Source of the DNA: Ichthyophis bannanicus
Lineage: Eukaryota > Chordata > Amphibia > Gymnophiona > Ichthyophiidae
Direction of reading: 5' to 3'
Length of the DNA: 64,000 bases
NCBI GenBank assembly: GCA_033557465.1
Contig: CM066035.1
Location: 918,230,235-918,294,234, forward strand
The translations under genes and the position numbers were made by a program. Positions 21,950 through 32,780 of the stretch are shown piece by piece. The stretch's first letter is position 1; every line of letters starts with the position of its first letter. A model generated the notes under the pieces. That model was not told where the DNA came from, did not search any database, and saw only the letters and a program-made list of their open reading frames with translations.

Positions 21950-22262
21950 TCTACTCCTTCCTAGGGGTCTACTCTATTGCAGATTTTGGTATCATTCCCA
22001 ATGAAGCAAATCTTACCCGACAGCCCTTCCACAATATCACTAACTAAAATGTTAAAAAGAATTGGACCAAGGACAGATCCCTGAGGCACACCACTGGTAA
22101 CATCCTTCTCCTCAGAGTGAGCTCCATTTACCTGTATCCTTTGTCGCCTCCCACTCAACCAATTTTTAACCCAGTCAGTCACTCTAGAGTCCATCCCTAG
22201 GGTGCTCAATTTATTTATAAGTTGCTTGTGTGGAAAGATGTCAAAGGCTTTACTGAAATCTC
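21950..22262 (-). mobile_element. CR1 LINE, 5' continuation of the split copy
   Basis: The minus strand at 22209-21961 reads 'SRVTDWVKNWLSGRRQRIQ', 'VTSGVPQGSVLGPILFNIL' and 'KICFIGNDTKI' (FADD degraded to IGND). It joins the fragment ending at 17778 and is 5'-truncated at about 22262. Confidence 0.82.
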
Positions 22263-23079
22263 ATGGATGGGGTAGGATTAACCCTTTGGGGAGCCCTAGG
22301 CAAATACTTGCATTGGGCTACCCTCTGAATGTAATCAAAACACCCCCTCATCTTCCCTCTTCCCCAAAATAATCATATTATTCCCCCACTCCCCAGCAGC
22401 ATAACCATATCGACTTCCTCATTCCCCCATGCCTTTTTGGCATAAGTATCTCCATCAACTCCCCACCTGATCACTGGGCAGGAGTTGTTAAGTAGCAGCT
22501 GCCTCCTCTTCTGCCTGTTTTCTTCTGTGGTCAGAACCATGCAGGGCTGGTGGGTCTCGCAAGATTATAGGGCACTGCATGGTTGCAAAGCAGAAGGCAA
22601 CCAACTCCTTCCACCACCATAGTGAGTGCGGAGGTAAGCTATAAAGACTTCTGTGGGTGATGGCAGAGCTGGCATGCCCCGCCCTTCTCTCGGCAAAGCA
22701 ATGGCTGTCTTATCTGGGCAAAAACCTGACACACATTGGCTGGGAACCACTGAATTTGTACAAGTGACAAGGCCCCCCATAAATGTCTGGGATCTAAACA
22801 CATATCTAGTTTTCCCATGCCTTAATCCTGTCCTGTATGTAGCACCATAACCCAAGAGGCCTTTTCCAATTGAAATGGTAGCCTAAAAGAGCAGAAGGAA
22901 ACTACCAGGCTAAAAGAAATCAATTGCATGATGGTATTTTGTTCTCCTAATTGCTTCTCAAGGATATATCAGCATTTGAAATTTCAAAAACTTCTTATCC
23001 TCACCTGTAGCGTTGTAGTTTCTCCTTCTAGTATGTTTAATGCTGTATGGAATTCTTTCCTGTCGTACAGTTGTTTTGA
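22263..23079. other. Unannotated intergenic stretch
   Basis: No family recognised. Short open frames have no motifs. Confidence 0.4.
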
Positions 23080-23460
23080 AGGATTGAGGAGATGATACTT
23101 TTTAAGATGACAGCCCTTGAGAGAATTGCATTCGCAATCAACTGATCTATTAGTAGTATCAGTCGTTCCGATTACTAAAAGGGGATTTGCAAAGAATTGT
23201 GCACTCTTCGCTACTGGTCCTCAGTTATGGAAAACATTGCCATCTCAGCTAGATATGAAAGATTTTAGAAATCTGCTTAAATCTGTTTATTTTAGAAGGC
23301 ATACAGTATAAGGACTAGGGGAAGGTCTTTCTTGTTTACATTGTTTATATATCTGTGTCAGTTAGTCTTTTATAGATCTCTGTGTATTTCCTAAACCACT
23401 TAGAATTTGGTGATCCGCAGTATACAGTAAATGTGTATGTAGATAAATAAGTCGCAGTGT
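23080..23460 (+). mobile_element. L2-type LINE 3' end, 5'-truncated
   Basis: The frame at 23117-23311 ends with 'ATGPQLWKTLPSQLDMKDF' followed by 'RNLLKSVYFRRHTV', the usual C-terminal box of L2-type ORF2 proteins. A short 3' UTR ending 'tgtagataaataag' follows. Confidence 0.65.
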
Positions 23461-23711
23461 ATTTGCCCAGTTATTCTCTCTATTATTTTTGTCCCAAATG
23501 GAATTTTCCAACTCCTGCATTGTGCCAGAAAACGGCACTCCCTTAATTAAGTTATTTATTTATTTTTAACAATTATATATCATTCTAATCATACCAATAA
23601 AACACATGGCATAATGGAAGGTTTCATAAAGCCACAAATGTCTGTACATAAAATCAGTAAAATTAAAATAACAGAAATCTTATGAAAATAGCTATGCCCT
23701 TGCCTGCTTCC

Positions 23712-23832
23712 TGAATATAAGAGATGCCATACTAGGTCAGACCAAAAGTTCATCAAGCTTAGTATCCTGTTTCCAACAGTGGGCAAACCTGGTTGCAAGT
23801 ACTTGTCAGGTTCCCAAAAGGTCTCTGTCAGG
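23712..23832 (-). mobile_element. CR1 3' UTR fragment
   Basis: The sequence 'gccatactaggtcagaccaa' through 'tgtttccaacagtgggcaaa' matches the 3' UTR of the other CR1 copies in inverse orientation. It is truncated and diverged. Confidence 0.8.
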
Positions 23833-25611
23833 TTCTGCAAAGGCGGACATTAGTTATAATTCTACGGCTTGAAGCAGGGGGCAGTGACTTAAAGGCTCAT
23901 GAATGTGATGCAGCCTACTATGACTCCTGCAACGCATCCTGCCCTCATACATGCAGGGGCCAAACCAACAATGGCTCAAGAGAGGCAGAAGATGCACCGT
24001 ACGACGTTTTAAAAACAAAATATATTAGTGTGAATTTAATGTACTCTGTGATAGGCAACCAATGTAAAGGCTGCATCCAAGATGCGAGTCTTTTAATGGA
24101 TTTTTAATATTGTTGTAAGACATCTCGAATGGCCTTTTACCAGAAAGGGAGTATATACATGTTTATTAAAAAATACAGAAAATAAAGAATTATGTCCATG
24201 CCTCGCACAACTACATTTTGTAGTAGCTGCAGGGTATGTAGGGAAGAGGATGGGAGACCACCAAGCACCACACTCCAGCAGGCAGGTGTATTGCATTATA
24301 CTGCTAGTCTGTCATCAGCCTCATCCTCATTGGTATTTATTTTCCAATAATGGACTTTAAACCCTAAAAATCATCCCCCGATTGTGTAGCTAGGTAAACG
24401 GGGCTGTTGCTGCACTGATTCTGAGCACAGCTCCATGCGGACATCCCACAGGTATATGGAAACAGCATGAAGTGTGGAGGAAGCAGACTTGAGCAAGGAA
24501 ACTGAAAATACCAGGGGTGCACTATGATAAAGGTGCCCATCTCTAACTTAGAAAGTGAAAGAAATGATACTAGTCCAAAAAAAGGAGGCCTAGAAACAAG
24601 GCAAGAGGAAGAACCAATCTAGTTGGTGTTTTTGCAGAAGCCAGAAGCTTTGATCCTGCATTTGTGGCTTCAGCCTTTCTTGTGGCAGCCGAGAGAGAGT
24701 GTGACTGAATCACGCCTGCAGGCTCCTGTGACCTCCAGGGTCCCCCAGAAGCCACAGGGACTGGCTCTTAAATGCAGTAAGTACAGTAGAAGATTTACAC
24801 TGGAGCTTGTCAGACGGAAGCACTTCAAGGGCATGATCTTACCAAGCAATTCTTCTTTCAACACAAGATGGCAGCCTTCAGTAGATACAGCGTGGCACAG
24901 CTTTTAATCTTACAGATCATTAAATTCCTAATTTACACATTATGTTTTCCTGGGCCAAACCGTAACTCATTAATTCTGAACTCTGGAGTCAGAAAGACAG
25001 ACAGACTGCTGCTCCTTCCAGAACCCCTACCTGTTCTTTGCAAAGAGCTAACACTTTTTCCATTTCCCCAATAAATGTCAAGTCCAGCGTGTCGATGCAG
25101 GGAGTTTGTTTGGTTTCTATGTTGCCGGCAGATGGAAAAAAGGAACATGGAACTATCCAGTTCACAGGGGCAGAGAGAGAAAAGGAAGGGAGACAAAAGC
25201 TGGGAAAGTAACCTGGAAAGCGGGAAGGAGCGAGAGGACAGAAAAGGGCTGTTTGATGCAGGCTGCGGGGTTGCATCAGGTATGAAGCAGCATTTCCATG
25301 TTCTTCTCCCTATGAGCAGCAGGGTTAGCAGAACAATTTTCAGATAAGTGAGGGATGAGTTGAAATTAACCAAATCATCGGTTCTGTTTGTTCTTATCTT
25401 TCAGTCCTGATGAGATATTAATGCTTCAAGTTTCTCCGACTTGGCGCTCTCTACCATTATGCAGCTAAGTAAAGCCAGCAACTGCTGTGCTGGTCTGTCT
25501 CACCGTCCCAGCCCTCCATGCAGAGTCACAGAGCCTGCGAGGAAGGGGGTGCGGCGGGGGCTAGAAAACTGCCAGGCCTAATGTCGCACCCCACCACTCT
25601 TTCCCTTCCGA
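23833..25611. other. Unannotated intergenic stretch, 1.8 kb
   Basis: No mobile element, RNA gene or convincing coding exon recognised. Several overlapping open frames of 60-146 codons occur on both strands and have no conserved motifs. This may be old unique DNA. Confidence 0.45.
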
Positions 25612-25614
25612 TAA

Positions 25615-27158
25615 CACTGGTCAACAAATTTTTACAAAAGTCATGTTACTGAAATAAAAATAGTAATTTCTTATCAATTTTTATATGTTGAACATGAATA
25701 TTACAGTGAAATTGCAAAGTTGGCTCTAGTTTTTTTGTAATCTACATGAATTAATGTTTACATCACGAAATGCATGTCAATAGTAAATATAATAGGCCTT
25801 CGGTTAATACCTGTAAAAAACCAAGTCATAGACTACTTCTTAGATTTATTTGCCTGTCTCTTGTACAGCTGTTCGGGAGCTTCTCTGGGGAGTGTCCAGC
25901 AGTAGTCAGCCAGCATTGTAGTGGACTATTTTCTCTGGTATCTTTGCTCCATTGTTGCGATATCCTGGTGAAAACATTCGCCATGTTCATCACAAACCAT
26001 ACCACAGTTGTCAGAAAAGAAATTGAGATGCTAATCAAGGAAATGGATCTTTAGAGATATATTGCAGCCAAGTTTCTGATACTGCATCAGCATATCTTCT
26101 ACTAGTTCCTTGTAGTTTTCTGCCCTAACATTCCTGAGAAAGTTTGTTGACACTAGGCGAGAAGCATTCCATGCTTGTTTCGCATCACCCTGCAGCAAGT
26201 TGTTGAACCGGTCATCTTTGAAGAGCTCTCGAATCTGAGGACCCACAAAAACTCCCTCTTTAATCTTTGCTTCGGTGAGTCAAGGGAATTTTTCATGCAG
26301 GTATCAGAAAGCTGGCGAAGCGCGGTCCATGGCTTTCACAAAGTTTTTCATCAAACCTAGTGAAGGGGTGGTAGCAGGATTTTGTGAGCCTCAACCAGAG
26401 CTGGGTGCTGGATATTCTTCTCTCCAACTGTTACATTTTGTCTGCGATTCCATTCCTTCCGCAAGTAGTGCCAATCCCTTGCTCGGCTATCCCACTCACA
26501 TAAGAAACACATGTATTTTATATATCCCTGCTGCAGTCCCATTAAAAGGGCAACTACCTTCAAGTCACCAAAGAGGTGCCAGCTGTACTTGTTATAGTTA
26601 ATGGAAGTCAGTAGATGCTTTAAGTTATCGTATGTCTCTTTCATGTGGACGGCATGTGCTACTGGAATAGATGGAAGACGGTTTCCATTGTTCAAAAGCA
26701 CAGCCTTCAGACTCAGTTTTGAAGAGTCTATAGTCTCCAGTCTTGTGGGTCATGAGTGATTTTTAAGGCATTCATGAGGCTTTCAATATCAGAACAGAAT
26801 ACCAGATTACTTTCCTTTCCGACTGCGTATAGTACACTGCTGATGTCAGATGGCTTCAGCAGCCGTCTGGCAGTAGTATTGCATTGCATCAGAAAATGAT
26901 GCAATCAACTCTGGATGATGTGTGCATGCTGGTATTATGCAATGTGATGCAATATTACATCATTCAAGGCTTATTTGGGAAGTTGCTGATGTCCTACTGG
27001 ATAAATTTACACGGTGAAATGTCAAAAATGAACTACATGCAATATCTTTAAAACGAGAGCCAATAAAATGTTTTTAATGTTATATCCGTGTTCAGCTGAC
27101 CAAGATACTACAGATTAGGGCCTTTTAAAGTCAGTAACGATTTCAATGTTGACCAGTG
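25615..27158. mobile_element. DNA transposon with CACTGGTCAACA ends
   Basis: Exact 12-bp inverted ends 'cactggtcaaca' (25615-25626 and complement 27147-27158) are flanked by the trinucleotide 'taa' on both sides (25612-25614 and 27159-27161). CACTG ends with a 3-bp duplication fit the CMC (CACTA/EnSpm-like) superfamily, but this is inference. The minus strand carries a decayed protein-coding region (25838-26830). At 1544 bp the copy is probably an internally deleted or 5'-shortened version. Confidence 0.78.
25838..26830 (-). pseudogene. Decayed ORF of an unassigned transposon-linked protein family
   Basis: Reading downward from about 26830: 'IESLMNALKITHDPQDWRL', stop, a stop-rich stretch, 'NNGNRLPSIPVAHAVHMKE', 'GDLKVVALLMGLQQGYIKY', 'CFLCEWDSRARDW', 'ILLPPLH', then a frame change, 'LGLMKNFVKAMDRASPAF', stop, 'GPQIRELFKDDRFNNLLQG', 'GCNISLKIHFLD', then another frame, 'NCGMVCDEHGE', 'MLADYCWTLPREAPEQLYK', stop at about 25838. 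I recall similar uncharacterised proteins in insects and other invertebrates, but cannot name a superfamily. The FCxxCEWDSR-like box may be metal-binding. About five lesions are visible. Confidence 0.7.
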
Positions 27159-27161
27159 TAA

Positions 27162-27759
27162 CTGAAGCGCCAGGCAGCAAGGGAAAGTTTCCCTTCCCTA
27201 ATACGAGAAGAATTTCCTTAGTGATCTTCCAGCGTGTGAACGCTGGGGGAGGATTTACAGCACCTCACTTCAAAGCCTCCATTGCCAGAAAATGAAAGTG
27301 CAGGAGCCGCTCCCAGCTTCATTTTTCACAATTCATTCACACAAGCTTGGAAATTACATGCACCTGGGGAGGGCGGAAAAGCTCAGAGCAGCTGCTGCTG
27401 CCGCTGCAAGATGGGAGGTCTGTGCAGTGCCTGGAGAATGAGACTCATGGCCTAAGCACAGTGTGGCAGGGATTGTGCAAGTACTTTTCATGGCCACTGC
27501 TCCCTTTCTTGCATTGCCTGCAGAAGAAAGGCTGTTTGTGTGCCAGAGGGTGGACCAAGGTTGGGGGAGGGTTTGCTCACCCTGAGATTAGCCACAGGTT
27601 GAGAGAGTGAGGGGCTGGAGAAGGAAGAATTCAGCCCCAGCTTTTTGGACCATATGAGAGTACCACAAAACTTTGACGGTCTGATATAGTAAGCCATGCA
27701 TTAGGACCAGTGCATGATTCCCTAATGCACATGTAAAATGATTCTTGTGCCCAATGTAA
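27162..27759. other. Unannotated intergenic stretch
   Basis: No feature recognised beyond a short (ctg)n-like run near 27390. Confidence 0.4.
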
Positions 27760-28166
27760 GGTTACTAGAGATCCCCGATTTTGGAGCTGTGCCCCTGACT
27801 TCCACCTTTTTGGCATCCTCCTGTCCCTGATTCCAGCAATGAGGACAGAGGGTAGAAAAGCAATTGTATTTTCAATTTACTGATTTGAATAATTCCGTTT
27901 TTAGAATTTGCATCCATTATCTTTATATTTTGCATAATGCGGAGGACACGTATCACTGTTTCTATTGCTCTGTTTATTTATCTGCTTGGAAGCGAAATCG
28001 TTGCTTTCATTGGATGGATGGGGGTGGGGTGGCAATGAATCCCTTTCTCTCCCCTACATGTTGTTGCTCAAATCTGGAACTAAGGTGTTCCTTCCTCCCC
28101 TGCTCTCTACCCCAACCCCTACTTCGGATAAGTGTCCCAGATTTGCCTGCAAAAGGTCTGCTAACC
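27760..28166. repeat. Dispersed repeat, copy 1 (GGTTACCAGAT-type ends)
   Basis: It aligns with 41107-41433: both contain 'tccccgattt', 'agaatttgcat', 'cattatctttatattttgca/aca' and 'tctgcttggaag' in the same order. The ends are imperfectly inverted ('ggttactagag' and the complement of 'ggtctgctaacc'), consistent with a non-autonomous DNA transposon. It is non-coding. Confidence 0.7.
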
Positions 28167-29018
28167 GTAGCCCAATGCAATAAAGAAATCATATGCAAAT
28201 ATCATGTGTGCAAACACGAGAGAATGTGCTTGTCGCCAAGGAACCATGCATTAGCAGCAGAGTCACTATTTTGTGCAGAGATTGGACAGGGATGTGGAAG
28301 AGCATGCACATAGATTAACCATGTTAATCCCTTTACCTAGGATATTAGTGCTGCTGAATCTCCCCCCATATAGTCCATGCATAAAGGTATCATGTAAATA
28401 TCTGCAGTGACATGCATTGCCATCATTTACAGCCACTACACCTCCCCTTAACCTTGCATTCGGCAACACAATCACTTCAGCTCCTCATTTCCCTACCATT
28501 TATTTTTTCACCCATACCCATCAATAAAACAAGAAAATATGTATAAGCCCTCCGTGCTCACCCAGAGGAGAAGAAACAGGCATGAAATCCTCATGAATGC
28601 TAACCGCAGAAGAACAAGCTAACTTTTCACACCTCTTTAGACCTGGCATTAAAGCCCCCAGCATTAGAAAATTCTGCGCTCAGCCTTTAGGTTTTCTGTG
28701 CACTCTTTTGCATCTGGGTTTAATAGCTAATATGTTCATTAATGGGATTTAAATGAACTGTGCTGATATGCCCATGCATAAAACGCCTTTGAACATAGGA
28801 TGGCCACGGCAGCGTAGAAAACTGTGCACAGAAGTCACAATTAATTGTGGCCAAAACCTCCCATACTTTATTACATTGCATGATAACGTGTCTACCCTCA
28901 TGGCAGGGGCATGAGCACCAATATGGCAATTTCTGGCAGTCTCATTTACTCCAGGAAATAAACCCTATTTATTTAGCTATTTTTCTATACCACTGCATCT
29001 GAGAGTCACAACGGTTTA
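28167..29018. other. Unannotated stretch ending in an L2-type tail fragment
   Basis: No gene seen. The last part (about 28966-29018), 'ctataccactgcatctgaga' followed by 'aacggttta', is an inverted L2-type 3' tail fragment preceded by a (ttta) run. Confidence 0.5.
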
Positions 29019-29690
29019 CATAGTAACATAGTAAATGACGGCAGATAAAGACCAGCATGGTCTATCTAGTCTGCCCAGCACGATGGCAAGAGTAGGTGCA
29101 CCTGCCGCTCCATGCAGGCCACCCCTCCCCATGTCTTTGTTTTAGGGGTGAACCCACCACTCCATGCAGGCCCCCCTATTTGTTGAGAAATTAGATGGTT
29201 CAGTTTATTTTGATTTTATCCTGTTGCTGTAAAGGGATCCACTGTGTCTGTCCCATGCCATTTTGAATTCCGTCACCTTGTTTGCCTCCACCACTTCCAT
29301 CGGGAGGGCATTCCAAGCATCCACCACCCTTTCTGTGAAAAAGTATTTCCTGACATTGCCTTTCAATTTATCACCTTGCAGCTTCCTGTTATGCCCTCTA
29401 GTTTTACAGCTTCCCCGTCTTTGGAAGAGGTTTGTTTGTTCATTATTTCCCTTTAAGTATTTAAAGGTCTGAATCATATCTCCCCTGTCCCTCCTCTCCT
29501 CCAAAGTGTACATTGTTTAGGTCTTCAAGTCTCTTCTCTCATAAGGCTTCTGACGCAGGCTCCAAATCATTTTGGTCGCCTTCCTCAGCCTTTTTACATC
29601 CTTTGCAAGATACGCTCTCCAAAACTGAACACAGTACTCCAAGTGAGGCCTCACATGGAAGAACATTACTCTACTTTTCACTCTCCTAGA
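29019..29690 (-). mobile_element. CR1 LINE 3' part (TTACTATG-type), minus strand
   Basis: The minus strand at 29513-29205 reads 'MYTLEERRDRGDMIQTFKY', 'GNVRKYFFTERVVDAWNAL' and a stop after 'SNRIKSK'. The 3' UTR ends at about 29019 with the complement of 'catagtaacatagta'. RT sequence continues to about 29690, where it is 5'-truncated. Confidence 0.85.
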
Positions 29691-30085
29691 TTTGTCTTTC
29701 TCTCCTCGTAATCCTCCGTCTCCACATCATATCCCCCTTCCTTCCTGCCTTTTCTTTAGTTTTTCTCAGGCCTGCTAGTAACCCTTTTCCCCTCTTCTAT
29801 GCCTGACCATAGTTTTCTTCTTTGTGTCTCTCTATCCTTATCTTCTCCTCCCCTATTCTCTGCCACTTTGTTTCTTTCCTAGTTTGCTTGCTTTGTTTGG
29901 GTTGGGTGAGGGATTGGAAGATCAGATTGATGGTTTGGGGCAGTGCTAGCCCAAAAGCATCTGACACCCTAAGCTAACTTTGACTCAGGATGAGTCAGCC
30001 ACACACAGATGATGTCATCCGATAGCCTATGTATGGATTAGCATGCCTAAAGCTCAGAAAAACCTAGAAAGGTAGAAGACATTTT
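29691..30085. other. Pyrimidine-rich spacer
   Basis: CT-rich from about 29690 to 29880, otherwise unremarkable. Confidence 0.45.
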
Positions 30086-30890
30086 GACTCTTCTGTTTAG
30101 CAGCCCTTGGAAAATCATTCCATGGTCCAGGAAACCAAAATGCTCTCACTGGCACCATCCACACAGCCATGCATTCATTTCTAGGATGAGAGCTTTTCTG
30201 CCTCGGCCTTTACTCTCAATTGTGAGGATTGAGGAGAACACCACCTGTGCACCTATCTGCTTCACCCTCTCCCAGAGCCCTGAGTCACTTTTGATACACT
30301 CGGAGGGATACCTAGATGTATCATTTGTGCTAACATGGATGATAAACATTGGATAAGTCAGTAGACTTGATAAGTCTCAGCAAGCTCTCCATAACATCTT
30401 GGATTTTGGAATCTGGCAGACAGCTCACCTTTCTGGACTTCAGGTCTGGTCGGCAGATAAATGCCTCAGCACCCCTCAGAAGAGAGTCACCAACTACCAT
30501 TACCCTTCACTTCCTTGTGGTCACTGATTCAGCAACTTTGGGGATTTTTAGCTCTGGTTCTTCCTGTTTCTGGGATGTTCTTCCCTCCTCCACTTCCAGG
30601 ACTACCTACCACTTCTTCAATTCAAGGGATGGTGGAGTATCGATTCTGCAGTCTCTGTAGACCTGTGTAGCTCTCTTCTTTTTATAATAATTCTGCTTTT
30701 TGTCGCTAGATTACAGGTGGGGGAGGAGGGGTTCCTTTTTCTGTTTGTGGTGGGAGTGCTGATCAGTTTCTCAATTCTGTCACCGGGTGGAGGGTGAGAT
30801 CTCGAACATCATTCATTTTTCTGTTAGTCTTTCCCCATTGATGATTTTGCTAGCTTCTGAAATGGCTTCACCATCCCAAACACTTACTTA
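30086..30890 (-). pseudogene. CR1 ORF1 fragment with SGNH-esterase domain
   Basis: The minus strand encodes the esterase-like domain found in ORF1 of many CR1 elements. The block I motif appears as 'VVGDSLLRGAEAFICRP' near 30500-30450. A later block reads 'HVSTNDTSRYPSECIKSD' (the G-T-N-D-like box with Ser for Gly) near 30340. Then come 'QIGAQVVFSSILTIESKGR' and 'EMNAWLCGWCQ', followed by 'FGFLDHG' near 30120 in which the D-x-x-H-like end is recognisable. A stop lies between blocks at about 30350 and another after 'GWCQ'. Confidence 0.75.
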
Positions 30891-30904
30891 GCAACCACAC
30901 ATTG

Positions 30905-32260
30905 CTGCTTACATAGTAACATAGTATATGACAGCAGATAAAGTGTAGTTACTCACCTGTAACAGGTGTTCTCCAGGGACAGCAGGAATCAGTCCTCATT
31001 TATGGGTGACGTCGGCACCGACGGAGCCCACGTGGAGCAATTCCCCAGCTTTCGAAGGAAGCCTTTGGGATTGCTGCCACACATATGTGGTCCTTTTCCC
31101 ATCCAAAGGTGCCATCTTGCTCAGTTAGGTCCCAGCATTCGGGACTCCCACGTGTGTGTGGGTCCCTGCAACGCCGACACCGGGGTTACTGGGTCTGGCG
31201 TGAAAGAGGAGAAGGGGTCCTCACCGGGACGACCCTCAGGAGACTGGGCACCATCGCCGGAGGCCTCCGTATCTGTACAAGGTACCTTCCAAGGCCACTC
31301 CTTATCCGACTCTGGGGAACGCTGGGGAGGGCTGAGCGACTGAGCGCGAGAATGTTCCCGCTTGTCCAGAGCCGCTGACAGCGACTTTGAGGTCTTCTTC
31401 TTTTTGCATCTCTCCACCTCAGGGGATCCCTGATCAGAGTGTTGCCTTGATCGCGAGGCCACTGCGTGGGATCCTGGCAGCAGAGGGACAGCCGAGGATG
31501 CCACCGGGGATTCCAGGGCTGCCTTACGGAAAATGTCGTCGGACCTCTGCTTACTACTTAGCAGGGCCTTGGCGGACATTTTCTTACAGAGAAGCAGAGC
31601 TCTGGGTTATGGTCGGTCCCCAGACACCAGAGACATCAGTCATGGGTGTCTATGAGCGACATATTTTTGGAGCATCTGTCACATTTTTTAAAACCGGTGG
31701 CCACTGGGACAAAAAGGGCCCCTGCTACGTCAAAGACCCTCGAAGCCAGTGGTTGAAAAGGGCACGAAAAGGCCCGAAGAGGAAAACTTTTCCAAAAAGG
31801 CTGGAATAAAAGACATCCCTTCGTTCGGGGAAAAAGAAGTGAAGGGGAGGACGGGAGAGGACCGGTGCTACTAGAAAAGAGAGGGCCAGAGGCCGAAACA
31901 AAAAATACTTTTTCTGAGGGATGAGAACGTGTGTCCGAAGGGCTCCGCGAAAAAAGGGAGACTGAGCAAGATGGCACTTTTGGGCGGGAAGAGGACCACG
32001 CATGTGTGACAGCAATCCCAAAGACTTTCTTTGAAAGGTGGGGAATTGCTCAACGTGGGCTCCGTCAGTGCTGACGTCACCCATAAGTGAAGACTGACTT
32101 CCTGCTTGTTCCTGGAGAAAGACCAGTGTGGTCCATCTAGTCTGCCCAGCAAGGCAGCAAGAGTAGGTGCACTTGCCGCTCCATGCAGGTCACCCCTCCC
32201 CATGCCTTTGTTTAGAGGTGTACCCACCGCTCCGTGTAGGTCACACCTATTTCTTTTAGT
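30905..32260 (-). mobile_element. CR1 LINE 3' UTR split by DIRS-B
   Basis: The left piece 30905-30943 ('catagtaacatagtatatga' ... 'gcagataaag') continues at 32122 ('accagtgtggtccatctagt'). By comparison with the intact copy at 29019-29100, no CR1 bases are lost apart from an 'aaag' shared by both junctions. The right piece ends near 32260. Confidence 0.88.
30944..32121 (-). mobile_element. DIRS-like element, copy B (1.18 kb internal deletion derivative)
   Basis: Both terminal inverted repeats are present (about 30944-31130 and 31930-32121, sharing blocks such as 'gacgtcggcaccgacggagc'). Between them lies only a gag-like N-terminal ORF on the minus strand (31579-31121: 'MSAKALLSSKQRSDDIFRK', 'VERCKKKKTSKSLSAALDK'). 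RT, RNase H, recombinase and the internal complementary region are all missing. It inserted in a CR1 3' UTR at an 'aaag' site. Confidence 0.88.
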
Positions 32261-32544
32261 ATTACATGGAATGGAAAGAAAGAGTAGTTACTCACCTGTA
32301 ACAGGTATTCTCCAGGAGCAGCAGGAATCAGTCCTCACATATGGGTGACGTCGGCGCCGACGGAACCCTCATGTGGAGCATTTCCCCAGCTTTCAAGGAA
32401 AGCCTTTGGGAATGCAGTGCGAATGCGCGGTCCCCTTCCCGCCCAAGGGTGCCATCTTGCTCAATCTGATGACATAGCTAAAAGACAGCAAAAAAATCAA
32501 AATGAATGATATGACTGCAACTCCAGGGGAGGAGGGAGGGTCGG

Positions 32545-32640
32545 GAGGACTGATTGCTGCTCCTCCTGGAGAACACCTGTTACAGGTGAGTAACTACTCT
32601 TTTTCCAGGACCAAGCAGGAAGTCAGTCCTCACATATGGG
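32545..32640. repeat. DIRS internal complementary region, copy C
   Basis: Bases 32552-32599 complement the low-coordinate terminus (palindrome 'cacctgttacaggtg', 'gagtaactactc'). Bases 32600-32640 complement the high-coordinate terminus ('ccaagcaggaagtcagtcct'). The two halves meet at the 'ctcttttt' position, equivalent to the A-rich junction of the ends. Confidence 0.88.
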
Positions 32641-32780
32641 ACTCCCCAGCTCTAGGCTACCGGGAATCCTAAGCAGAAAAAATGGCTCCCTCTCAAGAGC
32701 CTCAGCATTCGTGGTAAGAATATCCTCTGAGAACGCCCCCATACGGTAGCCCAACACAAGGGCCGGAGGGTAGGAGTTGC

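Noticed and set aside
24933..25373. 146-codon minus-strand frame as a possible host gene
   Set aside because: Low-complexity Ser/Leu/Pro content, no domain or splice context, and competing frames on the other strand.
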